Source: Hypericum androsaemum (lineage: Eukaryota > Streptophyta > Magnoliopsida > Malpighiales > Hypericaceae). From it: a DNA stretch of 64,000 bases. Location: assembly GCA_963995505.1 (NCBI GenBank), contig OZ023194.1, forward strand, positions 9,916,428 to 9,980,427, written 5' to 3'. Under the pieces are notes generated by a model, which searched no databases, was not told the origin of the DNA, and saw only the letters and a list, made by a program, of their open reading frames with translations. Below are positions 14,720 to 27,405 of the stretch, piece after piece. The position numbers and the translations under genes are program-made. The number at the start of each line of letters is the position of its first letter. Within the stretch, counting starts at the first letter, position 1.

Positions 14720-14850
14720 ATTCAGAGATAATAATCAGGTTTCGAGTTCGAATCCTTAAAAATGCAACAATATTAAATACTTGTCGAAATAATTTTGCTA
14801 CATTTAAAAGATCACAACTGACTTGAATCTTATTTGGTCGGGCAAGTAAA
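14720..14850 (-). repeat. Dispersed short repeat, copy with tRNA-like box B
   Basis: On the minus strand this reads a GTTGTGATCTTTTAAATG region, then CAAGTATTTAATATTGTTGC, then GGATTCGAACTCGAAACC. Related sequence occurs at 14108-14240 and, more diverged, at about 60690-60830, 61195-61310 and 61630-61740. The plus strand has GAGTTCGAATCC, close to an RNA polymerase III box B (GGTTCGANNCC). It may be a SINE or MITE family; the termini were not resolved. Confidence 0.45.
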
Positions 14851-15133
14851 TCCGGATACCAAATGTAAGTCAAAGACTCACTAAAAGAGATGAGATTTCT
14901 TGTAGTCTCTTCTCATTCATTTCATGGATGACTGTTTCATCTGAACTAGTTTTCTACCTTCTTAAAAGTATTTTATTTGACACTCAAACTTTGTCCTCCA
15001 AGCTTACCAGAAATCCCAGCTCCCAGTCTCTTGTTTTGGTTTTCATAGAGGTAAGTACCAAGTAGAGTCATCTCCTTCCTTATACCAATTAGTCCTTGCT
15101 TATGAATTTCCTTATCAGACTTGGTAGGTAGAA

Positions 15134-18100
15134 ATGGAGAAAATGCCAAGTGGGTTTGCTGCTGTTTTTGTTCTTCTGATGCCCCTTTTGGTTGATCAGT
15201 CCATAGGCCTGTCTTATGAGGGTCAATGCCTTTTAGAGATCAAGAGCCAGCTCATTGACAATGGTAGATATTTAACCAATTGGAACCCCTCAGACTCTAC
15301 TCCTTGTGGATGGTTTGGTGTGAGCTGCACTGTTGGTGGGAATCCATTAGTATGGAGTCTTGGTTTGAGCTCTATGAACCTGTCTGGTTCCTTGTCTCCA
15401 AGTATAGGTGGATTGGTTCATTTGGCTTACCTTAACCTTTCTTTCAACCACTTGTCTGAGAGTATACCTGATGAGATTGGGAACTGCTCTAGCTTGGAAG
15501 TTCTTGCTCTCAACAACAACCAACTCGAAGGCCGGATCCCCGGAGGGTTAACTAGGCTTGTTCATCTTGCAAGGTTGAATATCTCCAACAACAGGATATC
15601 TGGCCACTTCCCTGAGGAGATTGGAAACCTGAGGAATTTGTCAGAATTGATTGCTTTTAGCAATAACATCAGCGGGCCGTTGCCGGGTTCTTTTGGCAGT
15701 CTCAGGAACCTGAGGACCTTCAGAGCTGGCCAGAACTTTATATCAGGAAGCTTGCCTCCTGAGATAGGCCAATGTGAGAGCTTGGTCTATTTCGGACTCG
15801 CGCAGAACCAGCTATCCGGTGACATCCCGAAAGAGATTGGAATGCTCAAGAATCTGACTGACTTGGTGCTTTGGAGCAATCAGCTTTCGGGTTGGATACC
15901 GCCCGAGCTAGGCAACTGCGCCAGCTTGAACACTCTTGCTCTGTACGACAACAATCTTGTCGGAGAGATTCCGAAGGAGCTTTTCAACCTGGTGTATCTA
16001 AACCGGCTGTACCTCTACAAAAACCGATTGAACGGGACGATCCCTCGAGAGATCGGGAACTTATCGTATGCAAAAGAGATTGATTTCTCTGAAAACTTGT
16101 TGTCTGGTGAGATACCTGCAGAATTCGGACGCATAGCTAGGCTCCGGTTGCTTTACCTGTTCGAGAATCAGCTTTCGGGTTTTATTCCTGATGAGCTCAC
16201 AAGTCCAGCAAATTTGTCAAGGCTAGATCTCTCCATCAACAGTCTCACAGGCAGCATTCCTTCAGGATTCCAGTTCCTGAGAAACCTCAGCATGTTGCAG
16301 CTCTTTAACAACTCGTTGTCCGGTACCATCCCGAAGGCCCTCGGAGTATACAGCCCGCTTTGGGTGGTTGATCTGTCGAATAACGAGTTGTCGGGAAGGA
16401 TACCGCGCCATCTCTGCGTAAATTCTAAACTGATCCTCCTAAACTTGGGATCCAACAACCTGACAGGTACTATCCCACCTGGGATCAGAAGCTGTGAGAC
16501 AATAATACAGCTCCATGTAGCAGAAAACAATCTAATAGGAAGCTTCCCATCTGATTTGTGCAAGCTGGTGAACCTGTCTAGTCTTGAGCTGGACCAAAAC
16601 AAGTTTACAGGTCCGATTCGTCCGGAGATAGGCAACTGTCGTATGCTTCAAAGGCTGCGTATCTCGTCGAACTATCTCTCCGGCGGATTGCCAAAAGAAA
16701 TCGGACAGCTTTCTCAACTGGTCATCCTTAACATCTCATCCAATCTGCTGTCAGGAATAGTTCCGCCAGAGATCTTCAGCTGCAAGATGCTGCAGAGGCT
16801 CGATCTTAGCGGGAATAACTTCACAGGCGAATTGCCAAGCGGAGTAGGAGGCCTCTCTCAATTGGAGCTTCTCAAGCTATCAGAAAACAAGTTGACAGGA
16901 GCAATACCTGTTGAATTGGGTAACCTGGGGCACCTCACTGAGCTGCAAATGGGAGGCAACTTATTTTCGGGGGGAATACCCGCGCAGTTGGGCGATCTTT
17001 CGAGCCTGCAGATTGCATTGAATCTCAGCTACAACAATCTCTCAGGACTGATCCCTCCAGAGCTTGGAAATCTTGAGCTGCTGGAATTTCTGCTGCTCAA
17101 TAACAACCACCTGTCCGGTGAAATTCCGAGCTCCTTCAGGAACCTGTCGAGCTTACTCGACTGCAACTTCTCGTATAATGATCTATCCGGGCCTATTCCC
17201 TCGCTGCAACTCTTTCAGAATGCTAGCTGCTTCGTCGGAAATGAAGGTCTATGCGGTGCACCATTACCGCAACAATGCAGAGGATCTTTTGCTTCCCCTG
17301 CTCCGGCTATGGATTCGCAAGACGCGAGTTCTCGATTAGGCAAGATCGTTGCTATAGTTTCTGCTGTTATAGGTGGAATCTCTCTGATACTGATCGTGGT
17401 GATCATACGTCTCATGAGGCGTCCGCTCGAAGTAGTAGCTCCGTCACAAGACAAACAACTATCTTCGCCTGTTTCAGATATTTACTTCTCTCCCAAGGAA
17501 GGTTTCACCTTCCATGATCTCGTTCTCGCAACCGACAACTTTGATGACCGGTTTGAAATCGGAAGCGGAGCTTGTGGAACTGTTTACAAAGCTGTCATGC
17601 CACACGGTTCGACATTCGCAATCAAGAAGCTAGCATCCAACAGAGAGGGGAGTAACAGCATCGACAACAGCTTCCGCGCGGAAATCTTGACGTTGGGAAG
17701 GATCAGGCACAAGAACATAGTGAAGCTGTACGGTTTCAGCTATCACCAGGGCTCGAACCTTCTTCTTTACGAATACATGGCACGGGGTAGCCTCGGCGAA
17801 GTGCTTCACGGCGACTCGTGTGCTCTGAGCTGGCAAACAAGATTCAAGATTGCAGTTGGAGCAGCACAAGGCCTTTCTTACCTGCATCACGATTGCAAGC
17901 CTCGGATATTCCACCGCGACATCAAGTCCAACAACATTCTGCTTGATGACAAGTTTGAAGCTCATGTCGGGGACTTCGGGCTGGCAAAGGTAATCGATAT
18001 GCCACATTCGAAATCGATGTCTGCGGTCGCAGGTTCCTACGGCTACATTGCTCCTGGTAAGCCTCCTTACAATGCAAACCGAGTGTCTAATTTGATCGAT

Positions 18101-18524
18101 GCGCGTTTAATCGTGTTCGAACTCCTATCGCGCAGAGTATGCATACACAATGAAAGTCACAGAGAAATGTGACATATACAGCTACGGAGTCGTTCTCTTG
18201 GAGCTGCTAACAGGCAGAATGCCAGTGCAACCGCTCGACCAAGGCGGGGATCTGGTCACTTGGGCGAGAAGGTACGTCAAGGCGAATTCGCTATCTCCTG
18301 GAATGCTCGACATCCGAGTCGACCTGCACGACGAAACCACCGTGTCCCACATGATTACCGTCACGAAAATCGCTCTGCTCTGCACCAGCACGTCTCCGTT
18401 CGACAGGCCGGCGATGCGGGAAGTTGTGTCTATGCTTATTGAGTCCGGTAAACGGCTAGTCCATCTTGATCCTGCCTCTAGTCCTGAGGGTAATTCTAGT
18501 GATCAACTGATTGCACACGTTTGA
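15134..18524 (+). CDS. LRR receptor-like protein kinase (subfamily XI type)
   Basis: Plasma-membrane receptor kinase for an extracellular ligand, probably a peptide. Two exons, 15134-18056 and 18136-18524, are joined across a 79-bp GT-AG intron and give 1103 residues. Order: signal peptide about 1-25; LRR N-cap with the CGWFGVSC cysteine pair about 57-64; about two dozen LxxLxLxxNxLSGxIP repeats about 70-690; C-cap NEGLCGAPLPQQC about 702-714; membrane helix about 737-757 followed by RLMRR; kinase about 800-1080 with glycine loop GSGACGTV (about 810-817), K831, HRD at 927-929 (an RD kinase), DFG at 947-949 and [26 protein letters not shown] across the splice. Reading through the intron gives a false 1012-residue frame. 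The first ATG precedes a good signal peptide. The closest protein I recall is Arabidopsis At2g33170; the ligand is unknown. Confidence 0.93.
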
Positions 18525-18769
18525 TAAATAACATGCATGTGCATGGTCTTTACCAAGAAATTTTTTAGTTAGTAGCCGATCCAATTCCAATCTTCTTTAT
18601 ATTAGAGCAGCACCGGACCAAGCTGCATTTGTATATTCTCCGCATGATATAATATATAGTCTGAAGAGCAATTATTATGCACTTCTTGCTTAGTTTTTCT
18701 CTCTCGGGAAACCAAGGTTCTAGCTTAGTAGATATCTCAACTCGAGCTTGGGAAAGCAATGTTATTAAA

Positions 18770-19165
18770 CACGAGGTCCGACCGGTCAACCGCTATCCGA
18801 GACAATCCCATGCCGTTTATTTGATGAAATCCGGGAAGTCGTCGAACTGCCTAAACTCCGGTTGGACCGTGATGCGGTACGGACCTGGCGTGCGCCAAAA
18901 ATTGTCGTGAAGACACAAAATCTTCGAGGTTGGCACACGCCAAGCCTTCTAGCGCGCGCCGGGGACACAGAATGGACAAAAAATGTGTATGTTGGAGTTT
19001 TGGAACTTATTGTTCGCGATTTTATATCTTTGTGACCCTTTGTTTCTGCTGTATTTTTTCTTCATGGCTACCCGGTCTATATAAAGAGGCCTAAACCTTT
19101 GTAATAAATAGATTATACGAAACAAATTGATAATTTTTAACCTTGAACGGGATTTGCTTGGTTTA
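18770..19165 (+). repeat. LTR-like remnant with TATA box
   Basis: GC-richer sequence that ends with GGTCTATATAAAGAGGCCTAAACC (TATATAAAG at about 19079-19087), then AATAAATAGATT and an AT-rich tail. The TATA box followed by a short transcribed-looking leader resembles U3/R of a plant LTR. I found no second LTR or target duplication, so it may be a solo or decayed LTR. Confidence 0.3.
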
Positions 19166-19277
19166 ATTCGATTTTATCCTCTCTCTTCTGTTTTCCTTTT
19201 CCCTTCCTGTAACTTTTTCGTTTCTTCGAGTAATAAAGTTTCTTTTCGCCTAAAAAAAAAAATTCGATTTTATCCTC
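19165..19277 (+). mobile_element. Short LINE-tail insertion with 17-bp target duplication
   Basis: A perfect 17-bp direct repeat AATTCGATTTTATCCTC (19165-19181 and 19261-19277) brackets a 79-bp insert. The insert ends with TAATAAAG, a pyrimidine-rich stretch, and nine A residues. The tail and the long target duplication mark it as a severely 5'-truncated LINE or LINE-mobilised transcript on the plus strand. Confidence 0.75.
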
Positions 19278-20439
19278 GAGCACGCTTCCGATAAATTAAA
19301 GTACTTCGCTTCTAGATTTTATCGTCGTTGAATAATTCTGTTAAGTTGTTGTCCACTTAGTGCGTTTAAAAACTCATCACAAGTCGTATGTATTTCAGAT
19401 CAGTCAATTGGAATTTCGGATGAGGAGTAGAGAGTTGGACGTTCATGCATCGTCACGTTTTCTGTAAACAAAAACATTTTTTTCCTATCTTTCGTTACTT
19501 AGGCTCCATGTTGGATTTTGTATTTAATTAAGTACCGATTTTAGTTGAATATTTGGACTTTTATATTTGAATAAATTTGGATGACGTGCGAGGTGTTTAT
19601 ACCTCGAGCAGTTGTCATTTTTTTTCACCCGTCTTCGCCGACCGTGTTTTAAAACTAGAAGGACGAGAATTAACTATCGAGATTTTGGACTATCCGGATA
19701 CATAATTTGTGAAAGTTTCTGATCATTTTAATTTAAAATCTTAAAGAGATTGCCATGCGAGCTCTTCCTATAGGGGAACTTCTAGAGTTTGCAAGAGGCA
19801 TAGAGAACCGTTACTTCATAATCCACAAGACGAAGGAGCTTTTTGTAATTATCTATTACTTCATAATTCACTATTTGTTCGGCTGATGAAGATATGCGAC
19901 GGATTTCTCAGCTTTAGAAAATTGATCTCATATAATATACAACTTATAACACTTGAAATTTTTTTTTAAAATATTACTATTAAATTTTGAAAGGTAATTA
20001 AACAGACACTTTAATCGTTCTAATAATTTTACACAGTGACCGTAATCATAAACGCTAATTAGGTCATAATTTATAATATTTCAAAATTGTAACAGACGCA
20101 ATTCAGTTAAAGTAGTTACAACTAATCACGGCAGAACATAACAATAGATACGTGTCGGAGCAGTAGCAGAGCCCCCGAAGAACAAACACCCCACCACCTA
20201 ACATGGGAAAAAAATGCTCATCCACTTCCAACACGCGCGGGCCCACTAGTCCATGTTTAAGAATGTTAATCTGTCGACACGGACTTTTATGGTTGACACC
20301 AACCACTATTTGAATAATATATTTGCACAAAAATATTCCAATTATAATAAGAAATAAATTTTGGTTTTAAATTTTTTGGAAAATGACCTTAAAAATATGA
20401 AAAACTCTTCTCCCCCATTTTAATATTTTTCATAAAAAA

Positions 20440-20456
20440 CACGTGGCAAACGTGCA
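20440..20456 (+). promoter_or_regulatory. G-box/ABRE-like motif upstream of the O-GlcNAc transferase
   Basis: CACGTGGC at 20440-20447 matches the G-box/ABRE core bound by plant bZIP and bHLH factors. A second ACGTG follows immediately. It lies about 305 bases before the start codon; function is inferred only from motif and position. Confidence 0.4.
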
Positions 20457-20752
20457 TGAGCCTGCAGCAAATATTACAGTGTTCACGTTATCAACACTCA
20501 ATCGGGTCCAGATTCCTACCCCTGGGATAAAGACAAAAGAAGAAACGCAAATACGCGAGAAGTTTAGAACTTTAAAGAGGAAGTTCCGAGAAGAAGAGAG
20601 GAGAAAACTTTTCCAAAAAAAAAAGAAGAGAAGAGAAACTCCCTTCAATTAGGGCTTGGTGCCTTCATCCTAGGGTTTCTCGACGGGGCAATCGGAGCTC
20701 TCCGATCCGATCGGCGCCGTTTGATGTTCTGATTGTGGTGTATATAAGCGCG

Positions 20753-23700
20753 ATGGTCTCGCTGCAGAGCGGTATCCGGCTTCCTCCGCCGCCGGACTCG
20801 GCTCGGGAGTCGCTTCCATCGGCTTCCTCCAACTCCCTCGTCGCCTTCAAGGGCCTCGACTCCCATCACGATGGTTGGTTCCAGCTCGCTTCTCCGATTT
20901 TATGTTGCTTTTACTTAGTTTCTAAACAGTTTATGATTCTGAGTAGAAATTGAGGTTGTTTGGACCTGTCGAATTGATTCGAGGTTTCCACGTTTGATTC
21001 GCGCAATGTATGTAGGGTTTAGGCGCAATGAGATTCTGAGAATTGGTTGTTTGATGAGAGTACTTTTTTTGGTTTGCGTTAAAATAGTGGACGAGGGAAT
21101 GCACTTCGGCCTTGCTCATCAGATGTACAAGGCCGGGAATTTCAAACAGGCTCTAGATCATAGCAATGCTGTTTACAAGAGGAACCCCGTGCGCACGGAT
21201 AATCTTCTTCTTCTGGGTGCTATTTGCTATCAGGTTCTTTAATTTTCTCTTTTGATTTTCCCGCTCTCCCAGTGCTGCGGAATTAAAGCTCTTTGGATGT
21301 GCATTAGCTGATAATGGTTTGTTTTGTTCTTCTAGTTGCATGATTATGATATGTGTATAAGGAGAAATGAGGAAGCTCTTCGACTTGATCCTCGATTTGC
21401 AGAGTGCTATGGTAACATGGCAAACGCTTGGAAGGTATGCGTGAATGTCGTCGAGCCTTTTTCTTTTCTGGAGTTTATACTGTCCCTCATTATTGGATTT
21501 TGAGCTATTTTTTGCGGGTTCTTTTTTCTTTATGTTCTTTGGCGTGTGAAAGTGTTTCTTCTTGTAATGCAGGAAAAAGGTGATATTGATCTTGCAATAC
21601 GCTATTATCTCATTGCGATTGAGGTTAGTGTTTGCACTTGTGATGGCTTCTTTGTTTTTCCTTATCTTACTCGAGGCAGTTGATTTTCTTTGGTTCTAAA
21701 AGACCTCTTCTAGGATTTTTAAAGTTATTTTCCATGTTTCTTATGTACTTTTCCTGATCCGGGTTGCTGTAATCTGCATTCAAGGGTGCTGGAATGATTT
21801 GGGTTTGGCTAACGTATTTAGTTGTCATTTTCAATTCCCCTATAGCTCTGCACATCATCGTTTCTGTTCTTGGACGAAGCATTTTATGTTGAACAATTTT
21901 GGTCTTTCTGTTCTTAAGATTTGGTAGCTGGGCTGTTATTATTGTTTAACTTCTTTCTGAGTAGTGTGTCATGTGGCTAATTTTTTTTTTCTTCCTTAGC
22001 TTCGTCCCAACTTTGCCGATGCTTGGTCGAATTTGGCTAGTGCATATATGCGAAAAGGAAGACTGACTGAGGCGGCACAATGTTGTCGTCAGGCCTTGGC
22101 TTTGAACCCTCTTCTGGTACAGACCTGCACATACAATTAACTAATGCCTCCAATAATCAGATAGCCTTATTCATAGGATATTCCTTAAATGTTCCTTTTC
22201 CGCTAGTACTCCCGTCCCTCTAATTTTATTTAGTTTGTTAGTGATCACTGCTGACTCTTGTTCTAGGTTGACGCCCATAGTAACCTTGGGAATCTAATGA
22301 AGGCACAGGGGTTGGTGCAAGAAGTAAGTATCTGTGAATGCACCTTTTATTCTACCGAATCTGTTGTTCTCTCTCTTCCGTTGCGATTGGAGGATGTGGC
22401 TTAGGCAATGTGGTTTACCTGTTGAGCAAATGCTCCATTGATCTGCGTGGAAGGAAAATATCCTTCAGTTATAGTTTTGATCATGTGCAAGAATTGAAAC
22501 TGATGACAATAATTTATGCGTTGAACTGTGTTTTTCGTCCACAGTTTTACACAGAGATCAAGTTGTTATTTACAGGCCAGGGCTGAGATGATGGTCTTGT
22601 TGTAACTTCCATATGCAAGACTCCAACTTGTCAGAACTAACATTTTGTGCAGGCCTACAGTTGCTACCTCGAGGCTTTACGTATACAACCAACTTTTGCC
22701 ATTGCTTGGTCTAATCTTGCTGGTCTCTTTATGGAATCTGGCGATCTTAATAGAGCGCTTCAGTACTATAAGGTATTTATGATACTTGTTCTTGTCTTTT
22801 CTGCTTTGTGTTGATGTGGTCTGTGTTTTGCATGAAGGTTCTGCAGGGCTAATCAATCTTTCTAAGTTTCATTGTTAATTTTAATCTCTTCAGGAAGCAG
22901 TGAAGCTCAAACCGTCATTCCCTGATGCTTACCTTAACCTTGGAAATGTCTACAAGGTTAGCTGAACATATTGGTTCTTTTAAGAGTTTGTCGTGACTAG
23001 ATTCTATGATTTTTTGTGGAAAAATAACATCTCCTTTGACTCTTTCAGTCATTGGGAATGCCTCAAGAGGCTATAATGTGTTACCAGCGAGCTGCTCAGA
23101 CGCGACCAAACTATGCCATGGCATATGGTGAGCTAGACTATTTCTTGAAGAAGCTTTGGAATGATGCTATTGATTAGCTTTTTGTGCAGCTTTGAATCAC
23201 CATGGTTCAACTTTTTTTTTTTAATTCAAGACTGGTACAGATCTTGGGGTCAAGCTTCTTGATGTCCTTCAATTTGTTGCAGGAAATTTGGCTAGCACAT
23301 ATTATGAGAGAGGGCAACTGGATCTGGCTATCATACATTATAAGCAAGCCATCTCATCTGATCCACGATTTGTGGAGGCCTACAACAATTTGGTTGGTTT
23401 CCATTCTTCCACCAGTTTGGTCTAAATTGATATTGACTTATTCACTAACGTCATGTGAATTTTGGAAGGGAAATGCATTGAAGGATTTTGGTAGAGTTGA
23501 TGATGCAATTCAATGCTACAATGTAAGTTAATTGTTTCCAGAGGAAATTGACTCTCTATTTTCTTTCAGCAGAACCTTGCCGTGACTTGATTGTTGAATT
23601 TTTTTTAACTGGTTGAAGCAATGCCTTGCATTACAACCTAGCCACCCGCAGGCTCTGACCAATCTCGGGAATGTATACATGGAATGGTAAATTTCTTTTT

Positions 23701-26700
23701 TTTCTCCCTCCTAGTGAGTTCTCAATTTGCTCTTGACTTCACTATATTTATGATTATTTTCTATGCAAAGCAATTTGCCTGCTGCGGCTTCTTCATACTA
23801 TAAGGCCACCCTTGCTGTGACGACTGGATTATCTGCTCCTTTCAACAACCTAGCTGTTATCTACAAACAACAGGTAGTAATATGTTTCTTCAGTATATGT
23901 AATGAAGCCTTTCGTATGTCAAATATAGTTTTATTGCATGCATGACCTATTGGTTGTGATTAAGTGCCTCTTCTTTTGCATGCCAGGGAAATCATGCAGA
24001 TGCAATATCTTGCTACAATGAGGTTCTTCGCATTGATCCCTTAGCAGCTGATGGTCTTGTTAACCGCGGGAACACATACAAGGAAATTGGTAGAGTAACT
24101 GATGCCATCCAGGACTATATTTGTGCAATCAGTATTCGCCCAACAATGGCTGAAGCTCATGCAAACTTGGCGTCAGCTTACAAGGACAGGTATATTTTTC
24201 TTGTTTAACGATCTCTTTAGCTAACGAGCAGTTATGGAAAGATTTACTAGTTTTAAGGACGTGTGAAGGTAAAACCAGTTGCCAAACTCGGCTCATGAAA
24301 CTGTAAACTTGTAGACCAAGTGTGCGTTTGTCACCTTGATTTTGTGCCATGTAGTGGACTTGTGGAAGCTGCTATAAAGAGCTATAAGCAGGCATTGCTT
24401 CTCCGACCCGACTTCCCTGAGGCTACTTGTAACCTTCTTCATACGCTACAGGTGCGTGAACAATTAATTACTTTGACAATCATTTGCTTTCCTGCTTAAT
24501 GTGTTCTGCTTTTTTCTTGTCATATATGATGACTCTACTGCATCAATCATCTTTCAAGTTATGGTATCCATCCTGTGAAGCTTTGATACTTATCTTTTGC
24601 ATATATAATCTAATGTGTTTTGGTTGTATCTCGCAGTGTGTCTGCAGTTGGGAAGATCGTGACAATATGTTCTCTGAAGTTGAAGGAATTATCCGGAGAC
24701 AGATTACTGTATGAACTAATGACCTTTTCCACATAACCTCTACTTGATGATTTGGAAATGTAGCATTTCCTAATTCTAAAATTATGGTTGCAGATGTCTG
24801 TTCTTCCAAGTGTTCAGCCTTTCCATGCTATTGCATATCCCATTGATTCGATGCTTGCACTTGAAATCAGGTTTTCTTGGTGAACTCGTTGATGAATGTT
24901 TGACTCAAGTCTCTCGTCTGTAGGTCTAACTTTATCCGTTCCTTCTGAACAGTCGCAAGTATGCTGCACATTGCTCAATGATTGCTTCTCGCTTCTCACT
25001 TCCTACTTTCAATCATTGTGCTCCCGTGCCTGTTAAACGTGGTCATGGAAATGAAAGACTCAGAGTAGGCTACGTGAGTAGTGACTTTGGCAATCACCCC
25101 TTGTCCCACTTAATGGGATCTGTCTTTGGCATGCATAACAGAGAAAATGTGGAGGTGCGTAAATCTTGGTTTGTTATGTTTCCATTGATAATTGACTCCT
25201 AAAAATACTATTTCTGACATAGTTTGCACTACTATACAGATTTTCTGCTATGCCTTGAGTGCTAATGACAGCACTGAGTGGCGGCAAAGGATCCAACTTG
25301 AAGCTGAACATTTTGTCAATGTTTCTGCTATGTCATCAGATTCAATTGCCAAACTCATCAATCAGGATCACATACATATCCTTATTAACTTAAATGGTTA
25401 TACAAAGGTTAGCTGCCTGCAAATTTGTTGCATGCTTATTGAATGTGCGTGTGTATGTACATACACATGCATATTCGTGCTTTTCATCGAGCCATGGTAC
25501 CATGTTGATGAAACAACCTTCTGGCAGATCATTCTTTTATCAGGATTGTGGCTTTCAGTGACAACCCTGCTAGACCACATTCCAGTTGGATCCCTTTCTA
25601 ATATTAGGTCTATTGTCATGCAGGGGGCAAGAAATGAAATATTTGCAATCCAGCCTGCCCCAATACAGGTTTCTTACATGGGATTTCCGGGGACCACAGG
25701 TGCATCATACATTGACTACTTGGTGACCGATGAGGTGTGACTTTAAAACTGGGCAATTCAATTAGTAACTTTTACTTGAGATCTTGTGCATTCCTCGCCT
25801 ATTTTATCTGCCTTTTTTTTCCTTCAAATTCAGTTTGTCTCGCCTACCCGCTTTGCTCACATATACTCCGAGAAATTAGTCCACCTCCCTCACTGCTACT
25901 TTGTGAATGACTATAAACAGGCAAGTCCATAGCTTGTTGACTGATGCAACTTCTTAACTTCTATTTCTTTACGCTTCTATCTTGTTGCTTCAGCATTGAC
26001 ACTGATCTTGTAAGACTTTGCTTCCAGAAAAGCCTTGATGTGTTGGACCCAGCCTGTCAGCCAAAGCGTTCAGAATATGGTCTCCCGGAAGATAAATTTA
26101 TATTTGCATGTTTTAACCAGCTATACAAGATGGATCCCGAGCTCTTTAATACATGGTAATCTAGTTACGATATTTTCTTAACAAGTTCTATGTTATCTTC
26201 TGTGCATTTTCTGGCTGTTATTGCGAGCTCTAACACTCAGCAATCAACTCTTTTAGGTGCAACATTCTTAAACGTGTTCCCAACAGTGCACTTTGGCTTC
26301 TTAGATTCCCTGCTGCAGGCGAAATGAGACTCCGGAAGTGTAGGTTTCCTTCCCTTGTAATCTATCTAGTAAAAGTTCTTTGGTATTTGAAAGGCATCAT
26401 TTATGGTCGCAATGGTCTATTTTTTTCCAGATGCTGAATCACAAGGAGTGCAACCCGACCAGATTATTTTCACAGATGTTGCCATGAAGGCTGAACATAT
26501 CAAACGCAGTGCCTTGGCTGATTTGTTTCTTGATACGTGAGATATATTTGTTCCTACTTCATTCTGAATCCGTTACCAGTCAGATACATTCTTTGGTTTG
26601 TATATCTTGCGTAGTAGCTTACGGTAAGAGATTTTCCATGCAGCCCTTTGTGCAATGCACATACAACTGGAACGGATATCTTGTGGGCTGGTCTACCAAT

Positions 26701-27405
26701 GGTGACGTTGCCCCTGGAGAAGATGGCAACAAGAGTTGCAGGATCTCTTTGTCTTGCCACCGGCTTAGGGGAAGAGATGATTGTCAGCAGGTAGGGTTTT
26801 CAAGATACGCAGGATGAGTCAATTTCAACATGAAAGATAGAATTAAATATCAGCTAGAGTATCTCATCTTATTGTAAAAAAAGTGGATAAAATATTTCTT
26901 GATTATATCCCTGGTCAAGTTTCATGTGTCAGTGCATACTTATAATCGTGCTTTCATGAATCGTAAACTGCAAAATGTAGTTCTTCGTATTCGACGGTTT
27001 AAGTATGTAGAAACCTTCTTCTGCATTTGGCTTGCAGTATGGCTGATTATGAGGAAAAGGCTGTGTCCCTGGCATTGGATCGGCCGAAACTGAAGGCTCT
27101 TACAGATAAGCTGAAATCAGTTCGTCTGACATGCCCGCTCTTTGACACCGCTCGATGGGTAAGCTCCGATAAAACTTTCCTGCTCGGATTAGTTTCACTT
27201 TCTTATGGGGTATTGAAGAACTGATTTTTCCTCCCCTCCGGGCATTCACAAACAACATACCTTGATTTTATTGGTGATGCTGCTGCTGCAGGTGAGGAAC
27301 CTGGAGAGGGCGTATTTCAAAATGTGGAATATTCATTGCTCCGGGCAGCAGCCACATCACTTTAGTGTTACCGAGAATGATTTGGAGTATCCTTACGACA
27401 GATGA
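20753..27405 (+). CDS. SEC: SECRET AGENT-type O-GlcNAc transferase
   Basis: Transfers GlcNAc from UDP-GlcNAc to Ser/Thr of cytosolic and nuclear proteins. There are 27 exons: 20753-20873, 21088-21233, 21336-21434, 21573-21623, 22000-22116, 22267-22323, 22653-22772, 22894-22956, 23049-23127, 23283-23392, 23469-23522, 23619-23686, 23771-23873, 23987-24189, 24355-24451, 24637-24708, 24794-24870, 24953-25154, 25240-25407, 25624-25734, 25834-25920, 26028-26155, 26257-26339, 26431-26536, 26644-26790, 27038-27158, 27292-27405. They sum to 2904 nt (967 residues), all phases consistent. About a dozen TPRs fill roughly residues 45-460. The catalytic half has VSSDFGNHP (H594, like human OGT H498), FNQLYKMDP (K769, like K842) and HTTGTDILWAG (H847, D852). 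The intron 25921-26027 begins GC, not GT. Start: first ATG in exon 1; the upstream GTG in frame is ignored. Confidence 0.95.
25921..26027 (+). other. GC-AG intron in the O-GlcNAc transferase gene
   Basis: Exon sequence ends TATAAACAG and the intron starts GCAAGT. The next exon starts after CTTCCAG with AAAAGCCTTGATG. The join reads NDYKQ|KSLDVLDP, matching the conserved family sequence, and no GT within several bases keeps frame and homology. GC-AG introns are a known minor class of U2 introns. Confidence 0.85.

Larger units (their letters stand above)
9823..15133. other. Intergenic AT-rich region between PIR and the receptor kinase
   Basis: I see no gene that I can support here. The PIR 3' UTR presumably occupies the first 100-200 bases. 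At 10666-11113 two open frames on the minus strand overlap end to end; I do not recognise either and they may be eroded transposon coding sequence. Around 11280-11340 there is a stretch resembling retrotransposon 3' ends (see separate entry). From about 11350 on it is AT-rich non-coding DNA with two copies of a dispersed repeat at 14108-14240 and 14720-14850. Confidence 0.6.
18525..20752. other. Intergenic region between receptor kinase and O-GlcNAc transferase
   Basis: No coding gene is supported. It contains a retrotransposon-LTR-like patch (18770-19165), a small retroposed tail (19165-19277), AT-rich filler, and the promoter and 5' leader of the downstream gene from about 20400. Confidence 0.6.

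Noticed and set aside
16168..16635. Antisense open frame of 155 codons within the receptor kinase gene
   Set aside because: It is a shadow of the LRR repeats on the other strand.
20739..20752. TATATAAG just before the SEC start codon as a TATA box
   Set aside because: It ends three bases from the ATG, too close for a promoter with a leader. The stretch from about 20500 reads more like a leader.
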